The position numbers and the translations under genes were made by a program. 9,949 nucleotides of DNA from CAZXCQ01 sp964639275 (lineage in GTDB: Bacteria; Desulfobacterota; DSM-4660; Desulfatiglandales; Desulfatiglandaceae), in contig CAZXCQ010000232.1 of NCBI GenBank assembly GCA_964639275.1, positions 1 through 9,949 of the forward strand, written 5' to 3'. Positions 1-7,874 of the stretch are shown one piece after another (the stretch's first letter is position 1; every line of letters starts with the position of its first letter). The notes under the pieces are model-generated. The model searched no databases. It was not told the DNA's origin and saw only the letters and a program-made list of their open reading frames with translations.

Positions 1-32
1 GTCTGAAGCGTGGCCTAAGAGAGAGGGCTTAG
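1..32 (+). CDS. Possible C-terminal end of a preceding gene (gspM position)
   Basis: The reading frame beginning at base 3 is open from the window edge and stops with TAG at 30-32, directly before the gspN ATG. It gives only nine residues (LKRGLRERA). Zero-gap junctions occur elsewhere in this operon (4093/4094), and in related clusters the gene before gspN is gspM, so the tail of GspM is the natural guess. Nothing in nine residues proves it. Another frame has a stop at 4-6, so the previous gene could instead end there. Confidence 0.3.
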   Translation, partial: LKRGLRERA

Positions 33-929
33 ATGAACCAGCGTCAAGGGAAAAAAAGGAAGGTCTTTTTGTATGGCCTCTACGGTCTCCTGCTGACCCT
101 GGGACTCCTTTACTATCGCTTCCCCTCGGATGTTGTCAGGGACTATCTTCAGGCCGCTGTCACCCGGGAACTTCCTTTGATCCTTTTCTCGGTCGAAAAG
201 GTGGACCCCATTCTGCCCCCCGGGTTGAAGCTCCTCAATCTCAAGCTCACGCCCAGGGGAAGACCGGGCCAGGTCCTTTTTCGCTCAACCAGTCTCTCTA
301 TCCGGCCGGAACTGCTCGCGCTTTTTCGGGGGGAGACCAAATACGCCTTTGACTCTCAGGTGTATGGTGGCAGGGTCCAGGGCACCTTGCATCTGATGGG
401 AAACGACCGCAATGCCCCTTTTGTCACCTCGATCCACCTAAAGGACATTGATATTGCCAGGAGTGCGTATCTCCAATCCCTTGTTGGCCAAAAGATAGGC
501 GGGATCTTGGGGGGCACCCTTCGCTACGACAAACGATCCAATCTTTTGATTGATGGCACGGGCGAGGCAGATTTGAGGGTGACTGAAGGCAGTGTGGTCC
601 TGTCGGAACCGATCTTGACTTTTGATAAAGTCAAGTTTAGCGAGCTTTCCATCAGGATGGCCCTCAAGGATCAACGGATTGATCTGACCCAGGTCGCGCT
701 AAAGGGGAGAGAGGTTCAGGGGACTTTGTCCGGAACCATCGGCCTCAGAAGAGAGCTCCCGGATTGTACCCTCGACCTGAGGGGCAAGATCGAACCCCTT
801 GCCGGGTTCTTACAGGGGATTGGCGGGGATCAAAATACCATGCAGTTTTTGAAACAGTATCTGAAAATGGGGAGCCGGTCGTTTGTGATCCACGGGACAC
901 TCGGCAGACCCATATTCAGGTTCACGTAA
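33..929 (+). CDS. gspN: Type II secretion system protein GspN
   Basis: A 298-residue protein with a basic N-terminus (KKRK at 7-10), one membrane segment at about 11-28, and a long periplasmic part rich in beta-strand and glycine turns. Short repeated patterns of the form GGxxxGTL and VQGTLxG occur near 112-119, 156-163 and 228-232. The C-terminus (FVIHGTLGRPIFRF) has the ending usual for deltaproteobacterial GspN, whose fold resembles AsmA-like lipid-facing proteins. GspN is an accessory inner-membrane component of the T2SS; its exact role is not settled. A purine-rich stretch (AGAGAGGG, 19-26) precedes the ATG. The next gene, gspC, follows after 35 bp. The family call rests on this pattern plus position, and length is normal for the delta-type protein. 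Confidence 0.82.
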   Translation: MNQRQGKKRKVFLYGLYGLLLTLGLLYYRFPSDVVRDYLQAAVTRELPLILFSVEKVDPILPPGLKLLNLKLTPRGRPGQVLFRSTSLSIRPELLALFRGETKYAFDSQVYGGRVQGTLHLMGNDRNAPFVTSIHLKDIDIARSAYLQSLVGQKIGGILGGTLRYDKRSNLLIDGTGEADLRVTEGSVVLSEPILTFDKVKFSELSIRMALKDQRIDLTQVALKGREVQGTLSGTIGLRRELPDCTLDLRGKIEPLAGFLQGIGGDQNTMQFLKQYLKMGSRSFVIHGTLGRPIFRFT

Positions 930-964
930 GCCCCGGGCCGGCCGGAGCCGGGATATCCATAATA

Positions 965-1825
965 ATGATCAAAAAACTCTATACCACGCTATTTGGCCTT
1001 TTTGTCTTGACCGCTATCATCACCCTCGGTGTGGATATCTTCTATAGGATTGCCTGCTCGCACCTGGCCCTGGTGGAAACCGGAGACACGGTGGTTTACA
1101 CGGCCGCTCCGGTCCAGATCCCAAAAAGACCCCCATTGAGTGATTTCAGCGCCATCGCCCAACGAAACATATTCGGGGCCAACAAGAATCCTCCCAAGGG
1201 GGCAAAGGCCAGGGAACTCGGCCCAGAAGACATCGCGGCCATGGAGCTGACCTCGCTCAAGGTCTTGCTCCTGGGCACCGCCACCGGCGACAGCGTGGAC
1301 TCCTATGCGGTCATTGAAGAGACGCAGAAAAGAGAGCAGGGACTATACAAGCGGGGAGATACCATCCAGAATGCCGTCATCAAACGGATTCTGAGGGGAA
1401 AAGTGGTCCTGCGGGTCGGAGACAGAGACGAGATATTGACCATGGAGGAGGCGGCAGCCAAGAGGTCGAGAGAGGGCGGCGGTCCAAAAGGTCCTGCCCG
1501 GTCAGGGTCTACCATTACACTGGCAAAATCAGACCTGGAGGAATCGCTCAAAAACCTTGGACAGCTCCTCACCCAGGTTCGCGTGCGTCCCCGCATCAGG
1601 AATGGCCAGCCCGACGGGTTGGAGCTTGCCCGCATCAAGGGCGGCTCCATCTTTGCCAAGCTGGGGCTCAAGAATGGAGATATCGTCAAGAATATCAATG
1701 GCAGCCCCATAAGGAGCCCTGACGACGTCTTTTCTTTGTATCAAAGATTAAGATCAGGTTCCCGGGTTACCGTGGATATCCAGCGCAGGGGAAGAATGGA
1801 AACAATAGATTACACCTTCCGATAA
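965..1825 (+). CDS. gspC: Type II secretion system protein GspC, PDZ-type
   Basis: A 286-residue inner-membrane protein that links the inner-membrane platform to the secretin in the periplasm. A membrane segment spans about 8-27. The homology region (HR domain, about 58-160) starts with DFSAIAQRNIFG, the hallmark of the GspC family, and continues through LTSLKVLLLGTA and YKRGDTI. A charged, Gly-rich linker (165-183) leads to a PDZ domain at about 215-286 with the carboxylate-binding-type segment GSIFAKLGLKNGD. The frame is open upstream to an ATG at 764, but that would overlap gspN by 166 bp and put 67 unrelated residues before the membrane anchor, so ATG 965 is chosen. Its ribosome-binding site is weak (GGAG at 944-947 is far). 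In the cell the HR domain would contact the N0 domain of GspD, encoded two genes downstream. Confidence 0.9.
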   Translation: MIKKLYTTLFGLFVLTAIITLGVDIFYRIACSHLALVETGDTVVYTAAPVQIPKRPPLSDFSAIAQRNIFGANKNPPKGAKARELGPEDIAAMELTSLKVLLLGTATGDSVDSYAVIEETQKREQGLYKRGDTIQNAVIKRILRGKVVLRVGDRDEILTMEEAAAKRSREGGGPKGPARSGSTITLAKSDLEESLKNLGQLLTQVRVRPRIRNGQPDGLELARIKGGSIFAKLGLKNGDIVKNINGSPIRSPDDVFSLYQRLRSGSRVTVDIQRRGRMETIDYTFR

Positions 1826-1841
1826 CCAGGCAAGAACGGCT

Positions 1842-3410
1842 ATGTATACCTCATTTTTCGGGCTTAAGGAAAACCCATTCAATCTGACACCAGACCCCCG
1901 GTATCTCTTTCTGAGCCCTTATCACAAAGAGGCCTTTGACCACCTGCTTTACGGGATAAATGAAAGAAAGGGCTTTATTGCCATCACCGGGGGGATCGGT
2001 ACGGGCAAGACCACCCTCTGCCGTGCCCTCCTGAGCCATCTGGATGAATCCACAAAGAGCGCCCTGATACTCAATTCCTTTATGTCGGATATGGAGATCT
2101 TGAAGGCCATAAACCATGACTTTGGCATTGAGATGGCCCCGGAGGGCAAGAGCAAAAACGATCATATCGATGCCCTCAATGATTTTCTGCTAAAGAACTT
2201 CACCTCCGGCGGCAATGCCCTCCTCTTGATCGACGAGGCCCAAAACCTCTCAAATACCGTCCTTGAACAGATCCGGATGATCTCCAACCTGGAGACAGAA
2301 AGGGAAAAACTGATACAGATCGTGCTGGTGGGTCAACCCGAACTCAAGGGCCTCCTCTCCTCGCCCTCCCTGAGACAGCTAAATGAGAGGATCACGGTCT
2401 GGTACGACCTGAGGTCTCTGGATTTCAGGGATCTCCAGGGGTATGTGGAACACCGTCTGGTGGTCGGGGGGAGCCAGGGGAATCCGAGATTTTCAAAGGG
2501 GGCGCTAAAAAGGATCTATGCCCACTCGCGCGGGAACCCGAGACGGATAAATGCGATCTGCGACAGGGCGCTCCTGATTGCCTATTCGGCCGAGCAGTAC
2601 ACCATCTCTTCCACGACAGTCAAAAAGGCAATCAGCGATCTCAGGGGGGATATGTCCGTCGCTCCCCTCCGGGAGGGCCGGTTCAGGAAGATCACCAATT
2701 CCCCTGCGCTCCTCTTGATCTTGCTGATCATACTGGCAGGGGCGGTGGGTTGGAACCTCAAAGATGAGATCTTGGGGCCTGTCCCGGTCCAGGAGACCAT
2801 TGCGGCTCCCGGCACCGGCAGTCCCCAAAAGACACCCCCAAGGCCGCAAAAGGAGCCAGCCCCCCTGCTCCTGGATGAGAAGACGAGCCTTGCCGGCCTC
2901 TTTGGTCTTTTTGCCATGGATCACGCAGGGGAAGACCAGAACGCGGCGGGGCACCTCGGGTTGGTCTCATTCGCGGTGGCGCCTGAATACTATGTCCTGT
3001 TCAAGAGACCTTTTCGGATCCATCTGGCCGACCCGCTCTCCCCGGCCCAGGGATCGCCACGCTATATCCTGATCCGTCAAGTGACCCCGGATGGCGCCAT
3101 TGCCATCGATGCCAAGGGCAATGAACACCCGGTGACCAGGGATTTTGTCCTTCGAAACTGGAATGGGACCGTCTCCTGGGTCTATCCCCAAAAGGACAGG
3201 CCCATCCATCTGGCCAGGGGCACAAGTGGTCCCGAGGTCCTTTATCTCCAGGAGACGCTGGCCGGGATGGGATACCTGGTTAAGCCTACAGCGATCTTTG
3301 ATGAGCAGACCCTTAACCAGGTCATAAGATTCCAGAAGGATTTTGGCCTGAACCCGGATGGGATCGTGGGTCCCCGGACCGTGGCCCTGTTGTATCCAAT
3401 GGGAAAGTAG
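1842..3410 (+). CDS. gspA: ExeA/GspA-type AAA+ ATPase with periplasmic peptidoglycan-binding domain
   Basis: A 522-residue bitopic ATPase of the ExeA/GspA family. In Aeromonas this protein, with ExeB, remodels peptidoglycan so that the secretin can assemble in the outer membrane. The cytoplasmic AAA+ part covers about 1-270. It opens with the family signature FFGLKENPFNLTPDPRY, has Walker A GGIGTGKTT at 50-58, Walker B LLLIDEAQ at 127-134, a sensor-1 region VLVGQPEL at 161-168 and a sensor-2-like GNPRRINAICDRALL at 231-245. A membrane segment lies at about 288-305, followed by a Pro-rich linker (311-342). Region 345-455 resembles the C39-peptidase-like module of ExeA but has no cysteine, so it is unlikely to be catalytic. 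A peptidoglycan-binding domain (PG_binding_1 type) covers about 458-518. The gene lies 16 bp after gspC and 29 bp before the GspB-like gene, matching the ExeA-ExeB pairing. Confidence 0.88.
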   Translation: MYTSFFGLKENPFNLTPDPRYLFLSPYHKEAFDHLLYGINERKGFIAITGGIGTGKTTLCRALLSHLDESTKSALILNSFMSDMEILKAINHDFGIEMAPEGKSKNDHIDALNDFLLKNFTSGGNALLLIDEAQNLSNTVLEQIRMISNLETEREKLIQIVLVGQPELKGLLSSPSLRQLNERITVWYDLRSLDFRDLQGYVEHRLVVGGSQGNPRFSKGALKRIYAHSRGNPRRINAICDRALLIAYSAEQYTISSTTVKKAISDLRGDMSVAPLREGRFRKITNSPALLLILLIILAGAVGWNLKDEILGPVPVQETIAAPGTGSPQKTPPRPQKEPAPLLLDEKTSLAGLFGLFAMDHAGEDQNAAGHLGLVSFAVAPEYYVLFKRPFRIHLADPLSPAQGSPRYILIRQVTPDGAIAIDAKGNEHPVTRDFVLRNWNGTVSWVYPQKDRPIHLARGTSGPEVLYLQETLAGMGYLVKPTAIFDEQTLNQVIRFQKDFGLNPDGIVGPRTVALLYPMGK

Positions 3411-3439
3411 CGATACTCGTCAAACGGATTTGCTGGTCT

Positions 3440-4093
3440 ATGAGCTATATCCATGAGGCCTTGAAAAAGGCGCAAAAAGACAAGGATGCCCGTCGTGGAG
3501 AATATGATGGGGTCCTTTCAACAGGCAGGAAGGGGGCAATGCCCGGGGCCAAGAGGGTAATCCGGGCAGTCTTGCTGGGGGTCATTCTCCTTTTCCTTGC
3601 CTTTGGGGCCTATTCATGGTTGAATTCCAAGGTCCCCGAGACCCCAAAGGCGATCGAGCCGAGAAAGGAACAACCAAGACCGGTTGCCCCGAAACCCCCT
3701 GTCATAGATCCAGGGGAGATCTATGGCCGGGCGCGGGCCCTCCATGTAGCGGGTCGCCTCACAGATGCCAGGCGGCTTTATCTGGAGACCCTCGAGATAG
3801 ATCCGGGTCATACCGAGGCCCTCAACAACCTTGGAGTGATTGCGATTCATGAAAAGGACTATGCCTCGGCCCATGCATTCTTTGAAAAGGCCACCCGGTT
3901 GAGACCCGGGTATGTGGACCCCTATTACAACCTTGCATGCCTCTGTGCCATCAAGGGAGAGCCCGACCAGGGTCTTGTTTATCTGAAAAAGGCGGTATCC
4001 CTCTATGCGCCGGTCAGGGACTGGGCCCGGAAAGATCCCGACCTAAAAGGCCTGCGGGGGTTGCCGGAGTTTCAAAAGATAATCCAGGAATGA
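3440..4093 (+). CDS. GspB-like membrane protein with TPR periplasmic domain
   Basis: A 217-residue protein whose first residues, MSYIHEALKKAQKDK, match the conserved cytoplasmic start of GspB/ExeB/PulB proteins (typically MSYILxALKKAE). A membrane segment spans about 42-61 and a Pro-rich stretch 66-91. The periplasmic part is not the usual GspB domain: it holds about three tetratricopeptide repeats (roughly 91-124, 125-158 and 159-192; ALNNLGVIAIHEKDYASAHA is typical). The end, DPDLKGLRGLPEFQKII, is common after the last TPR in bacterial TPR proteins. Placement directly after the ExeA-type ATPase supports a GspB-like partner role in secretin placement, with TPRs as the protein-binding surface. 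That role is inferred. The symbol is left blank because only the N-terminus supports gspB. The stop codon directly abuts the gspD start. Confidence 0.78.
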   Translation: MSYIHEALKKAQKDKDARRGEYDGVLSTGRKGAMPGAKRVIRAVLLGVILLFLAFGAYSWLNSKVPETPKAIEPRKEQPRPVAPKPPVIDPGEIYGRARALHVAGRLTDARRLYLETLEIDPGHTEALNNLGVIAIHEKDYASAHAFFEKATRLRPGYVDPYYNLACLCAIKGEPDQGLVYLKKAVSLYAPVRDWARKDPDLKGLRGLPEFQKIIQE

Positions 4094-4096
4094 TTG
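4086..4096 (+). promoter_or_regulatory. Shine-Dalgarno and TTG start of gspD
   Basis: AGGA at 4086-4089 lies four bases before a TTG at 4094-4096, which follows the TGA of the upstream gene with no gap. This favours translational coupling and TTG initiation. The alternative is the in-frame GTG at 4109, five codons later, with AAAAGG two bases upstream. Either start leaves the whole signal peptide intact. No in-frame ATG is available near the N-terminus. Confidence 0.5.
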
Positions 4097-6202
4097 AGTG
4101 AAAAGGCGGTGAAACCAAGATCTCTTCTTTGCTTCTTATGCCTCGGGGTATGGCTGCTGTTGTTGACCAATCCCCTGGCCCATGGCGCCCGGATTGCCGG
4201 TGAGAAGGGTGTATCTCCGGTCACGGCACAAGAAGAACAAGAAGCACCGATACCGCAGGCGGAAAAACCCCTCCCAAAAGGCCCTGCCCCTCCAGCCCCG
4301 GCCCAGGAAAGACCCGCTGAGGAGGTATCTCCCGCCAGAGACAGGGGGGTTTCCGAGGCCGCGAGGGAGGACAAACGCTATGTGACCATTGACTTTGACA
4401 ATGTGGACATAGCCGTTTTTATCAAGTTTATCAGCGAACTGACCGGCAAGAATTTTGTGATTGACAAGGCCGTCAGGGGAAAGGTGACGATCATCTCCCC
4501 CACCAAGATTTCGGTGGAGGAGGCCTACAAGGTCTTTGAATCCGTCCTCGATGTGCATGGCTACACCACGGTCCCTTCAGGGAGTATCATAAAGATCGTA
4601 CCCGCCGTAGAGGCAAGGTCCAAAAGCATCGAGACCCGTTTACGCGAGGAGGCCCTTACCCCCGAAGACAAGGTGGTCACCCAGCTTATCCCCCTCCGGT
4701 ATGCTGATCCCAATGAACTAAAAAGGCTCTTTACCCCCCTTATCTCCAGGAGCAGTGTCATTGTCTCCTATCCCCCCACGCGGATGTTGATCGTTACGGA
4801 TGTGCTCTCCAATATCAGGCGTCTGCTGCGGATTACAAAGGCCATTGATGTGGAGGGGGTTGGAGAGGAGATATCGGTCGTCCCCCTCAAGTATGCCACC
4901 GCCTCTGTGATGGCAAAATCCCTCAACACGGTCTTTCAAAAGGTAGGCGCAGCGAGCAAGAGAGGCGCCGTTCCCGCCTCACTGATCAAGATTGTCGCCG
5001 ATGAAAGGACCAATACCCTGATTCTGTTGGCATCTGAGGACGATACCGCAAGGATCAAGCAGCTTGTAACGATGCTGGATAAAGAGACCCCCAAGGGTGA
5101 GGGCAATATCCGTGTCTATTATCTTCAACACGCAAACGCAGAAGAGCTGACCAAGGTCCTGACGGCCATCCCCTCAAAACAGCCCAAAGAGGCAAAGAAG
5201 GGAAAGGCCCCTGTGATTTCAAAGGAGACCCAGATCGTGGCCGACCAGGCCACCAATTCCTTGGTGATCATGGCCAGCAAGGATGACTATCTCGTCCTGG
5301 AGGAGGTCATCAAGAAACTGGATATCCCCCGGATGATGGTCTACATCGAGTCCCTGATCATGGAAGTCAACGTGGACAAGGATTTTCAGCTTGGGGTGGA
5401 GTGGGTGGCCGGCAAGAAGTTTACCTACGATGGAAAGGATGGAGTGGCCTTTGGTGGATTCGAATACGGCGATCTCCTCAAGAGTCCGCCCACCCTTCCC
5501 ACCGGATTTGCCCTGGGGGTCATTGGTCCGACCATCGAGATCGGCGGCGTCAAGTTTCCGAACTTGGCAGCGGTCGTCCATGCGATGCAAAACGAGCGGG
5601 ATGTCCATATCCTCTCAACCCCCCAGATCCTGACCACGGACAACCAGGAGGCCGAGATCATGGTGGGGAGGAATGTCCCGTATATCACGCGACAGGAGAC
5701 CACAGAGGCCAGGCTGGACTATACCACCTACGAATACAAAGACGTGGGGGTGACGTTAAAGATTACGCCACAGATCAGCCTTGAACGCCTTGTCCGCCTC
5801 AACATCTTTCAGGAGGTGACCCGGTTGATCCCCGGGGCTCAGGCAGACCGTCCAGAGACCTTCAAGCGTAAGGCCCAGACGACCGTTATCGTAAAAGACA
5901 CCAATACGGTGGTGATCGGCGGCCTGATCGACGATGATACATCGGTCGTAGAGAGCAAGGTGCCCTGTCTCGGGGACATTCCGCTCCTGGGGTGGCTCTT
6001 TAGATCCACTACCAAGAGCGCAAAAAAGACCAACCTGTTTGTATTTCTGACCCCCCATATCATCCAGAACCCGGTTGAGGCCGCAAAGATCTACCAGGAC
6101 AAAAAGGATCAGATCGAGAGGATCAAGGAGGGTGTCATCAAGATGTACAGAAGGCCTGGGCCAAGGGATGATGAGCGGAAACAAAGTAAAACGCATCGGT
6201 GA
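4094..6202 (+). CDS. gspD: Type II secretion system secretin GspD
   Basis: A 702-residue outer-membrane channel protein, of normal length for GspD. The signal peptide has a hydrophobic core at about 11-29 and likely cleavage after AHG (29-31). It lacks a lipobox. An Ala/Pro/Glu-rich linker (45-92) follows. N0 is at about 93-175 (YVTIDFDNVDIAVFIKFIS), then N1 193-255 (PLRYADPNELKRLF), N2 257-331 (VVPLKYATASVMAKSL) and N3 337-413. The secretin barrel region is at about 413-660, with VHILSTPQILTTDNQEAEI, VGRNVPYIT, VGVTLKITPQI and the C-terminal signature VPCLGDIPLLGWLFRS. Residue Cys625 in that signature replaces the Gly, Leu or similar residue usually found there. The charged tail 660-702 may be where a pilotin binds, but no pilotin gene is in the window. 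Translation probably begins at TTG 4094. The gene overlaps gspE by 35 bp, so the two are surely co-transcribed. Confidence 0.96.
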   Translation: MSEKAVKPRSLLCFLCLGVWLLLLTNPLAHGARIAGEKGVSPVTAQEEQEAPIPQAEKPLPKGPAPPAPAQERPAEEVSPARDRGVSEAAREDKRYVTIDFDNVDIAVFIKFISELTGKNFVIDKAVRGKVTIISPTKISVEEAYKVFESVLDVHGYTTVPSGSIIKIVPAVEARSKSIETRLREEALTPEDKVVTQLIPLRYADPNELKRLFTPLISRSSVIVSYPPTRMLIVTDVLSNIRRLLRITKAIDVEGVGEEISVVPLKYATASVMAKSLNTVFQKVGAASKRGAVPASLIKIVADERTNTLILLASEDDTARIKQLVTMLDKETPKGEGNIRVYYLQHANAEELTKVLTAIPSKQPKEAKKGKAPVISKETQIVADQATNSLVIMASKDDYLVLEEVIKKLDIPRMMVYIESLIMEVNVDKDFQLGVEWVAGKKFTYDGKDGVAFGGFEYGDLLKSPPTLPTGFALGVIGPTIEIGGVKFPNLAAVVHAMQNERDVHILSTPQILTTDNQEAEIMVGRNVPYITRQETTEARLDYTTYEYKDVGVTLKITPQISLERLVRLNIFQEVTRLIPGAQADRPETFKRKAQTTVIVKDTNTVVIGGLIDDDTSVVESKVPCLGDIPLLGWLFRSTTKSAKKTNLFVFLTPHIIQNPVEAAKIYQDKKDQIERIKEGVIKMYRRPGPRDDERKQSKTHR

Positions 6203-7874
6203 AATACTGGTAGAGTCCTGTGGCCTCTCCCCGGAGGCGCTCGACGAGGCCCTCAGATTCCAGACGGAAAGGGGGGGGCGAATCGGTGAGATACTCATCC
6301 GGAAAAAGGCCATTTCAGAGTCCGATCTCCTAAAGGCCCTCGCCATACAGCTTGACCTCCCCTTTACCCCGACCCTTCCCATAGAAGGCCTCGAGACCCG
6401 CTTTGCCCAGGAGGTCCCTATCCTGTTTCTCAAAAAATACCGGATGGTTCCTGTAATTACCGCCGACCATGCCTATGTGGCAACCAATGACCCGTTTGTC
6501 TTTCAACCCCTGGATGATCTGCAGTCCCTCTTGGGGCTCGGGAGTCACGCGGTCATGCTGGCCCCTCACTCGGCCATCGCCTCGGTCATCAATTTTGCCT
6601 ATGACATGAGCGGTGATTCTGCGGAACAGGTCATCCAGGACATGCACGAGGAGGATACCGACCTCATCATCTCCGAGATAGAGGAGACGGGTGATCTGCT
6701 GGAAGACACCAGTGATGCCCCCATCATCAAACTGGTCAACTTGATGCTGTTGCAGGCGGCAAAGGCCCGGGCGAGTGATATCCACATCGAACCCTCTCAA
6801 AACAGACTCAAGATCCGGTATCGTGTGGATGGGATACTCTACGACATGCTATCGCCCCCCAAACATATCCAGTCGACACTGACCTCTCGTGTCAAGATCA
6901 TGGCCAAGATGAACATCGCCGAGAAAAGGCTTCCCCAGGACGGGCGAATCGAGATCAGGGTCGCGGACAGGGATATCGATATCCGGGTCTCCACCATCCC
7001 CACGGCCTTTGGTGAACGGGTCGTCTTGCGGCTCCTTGACAAGACAAACATCCTGCTCCGGGTCTCGGAGCTGGGTATGCCCGAGCATCAGCTGGGGCAG
7101 TTTGATCGGCTTATCCGGTCTCCCCACGGGATCATCCTGGTTACCGGTCCCACAGGGAGCGGAAAGACCACCACCCTCTACGCCGCCCTCTCGACCATTA
7201 ACCGGACAGACATCAATATTATCACCATAGAAGACCCCATCGAGTATCAGATCGAAGGGATCGGCCAAATCCAGGTCAACCCCAAGATAGACCTGACCTT
7301 TGCCAATGGATTGCGATCCATCGTGCGTCAGGACCCGGATGTGATCCTCGTGGGCGAGATAAGGGATCTGGAGACCGCCCAGATCGCCACGCACTCCGCG
7401 CTGACCGGCCACCTGGTCTTTTCCACCCTCCATACCAATGACTCTGCCGGCGCCGTAACGCGTCTCATCCATATGGGCATAGAGCCTTTTCTGGTTACAT
7501 CTTCGGTGACGGCCATACTGGCCCAGAGATTGGTGCGCGTGATTTGTGATGGCTGCAAAGAGGAATACACCCCGGAGGAGGAATCCCTGCGTGACATCGG
7601 GATAACGCCAGAGATGTCTGAGGGAAAAAAGATCTATCGGGGCAGGGGATGCTCCCGGTGCCTGAATACGGGATTCAGGGGGAGGACCGGGATATTTGAG
7701 CTGATGGTCCTGGATGAGACCCTCCGGGATACCATATTGAGGACCTCGGATGCCAATGCCGTCAAACGCAAGGCAATCGAGAGGGGTATGATTTCGCTTC
7801 GCCAGGATGGGGTACAAAAGGTCTTGAGCGGAATTACGACGATCGAAGAGGTGTTTCGGGTCACCTATCAGTAG
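6168..7874 (+). CDS. gspE: Type II secretion system ATPase GspE with MshEN-type N-terminus
   Basis: A 568-residue cytoplasmic hexameric ATPase that powers pseudopilus assembly. The N-terminus has two 24-residue motifs (9-32 and 38-61, each starting RIGEIL and ending in Gln) separated by five residues, the layout of the c-di-GMP-binding MshEN domain. The N2E domain includes ASDIHIEP at 202-209. Walker A GPTGSGKTT is at 327-335 (Lys333), the Asp box ITIEDPIEY starts near 352, Walker B DVILVGEIRD is at 391-400 (Glu397), and the His box covers about 407-425 (ATHSALTGH...FSTLHTND). Zinc-type cysteines lie at 460, 463, 495 and 498 (C-X2-C-X31-C-X2-C). The frame is open further upstream, but the ATG pair at 6168/6171 fits the family start; either could be used. 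PilB or MshE are alternatives by fold, but the position directly after gspD argues for GspE. No gspF follows. The 3' end overlaps the convergent metF by 14 bp. Confidence 0.95.
   Translation: MMSGNKVKRIGEILVESCGLSPEALDEALRFQTERGGRIGEILIRKKAISESDLLKALAIQLDLPFTPTLPIEGLETRFAQEVPILFLKKYRMVPVITADHAYVATNDPFVFQPLDDLQSLLGLGSHAVMLAPHSAIASVINFAYDMSGDSAEQVIQDMHEEDTDLIISEIEETGDLLEDTSDAPIIKLVNLMLLQAAKARASDIHIEPSQNRLKIRYRVDGILYDMLSPPKHIQSTLTSRVKIMAKMNIAEKRLPQDGRIEIRVADRDIDIRVSTIPTAFGERVVLRLLDKTNILLRVSELGMPEHQLGQFDRLIRSPHGIILVTGPTGSGKTTTLYAALSTINRTDINIITIEDPIEYQIEGIGQIQVNPKIDLTFANGLRSIVRQDPDVILVGEIRDLETAQIATHSALTGHLVFSTLHTNDSAGAVTRLIHMGIEPFLVTSSVTAILAQRLVRVICDGCKEEYTPEEESLRDIGITPEMSEGKKIYRGRGCSRCLNTGFRGRTGIFELMVLDETLRDTILRTSDANAVKRKAIERGMISLRQDGVQKVLSGITTIEEVFRVTYQ

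Noticed and set aside
764..964. Upstream extension of gspC to ATG 764
   Set aside because: It would overlap gspN by 166 bp and add 67 residues unlike any GspC. The membrane anchor and family start fit ATG 965.
4094..4190. Lipoprotein signal in GspD (cysteines at 13 and 16)
   Set aside because: Residues before these cysteines are Leu, not Gly/Ala/Ser, and they lie inside the hydrophobic core. A standard signal peptide fits better.
6075..6167. Upstream extension of gspE to ATG 6075
   Set aside because: It lies entirely within gspD, is Arg/Ser-rich as expected of an out-of-frame reading, and precedes the natural MshEN-type start.
5756..6433. 225-residue antisense frame across the gspD/gspE junction
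   Set aside because: It covers two conserved genes and its composition is that of a shadow frame.
6849..7817. 322-residue antisense frame opposite gspE
   Set aside because: It mirrors strongly conserved gspE coding sequence, shows no domain or hydrophobic pattern of its own, and lacks a credible start context.
6168..7874. PilB or MshE (type IV pilus) instead of GspE
   Set aside because: The N-terminal domain is shared with those proteins, but the gene overlaps the secretin gene of a complete-looking gsp run and no pilus genes are present.
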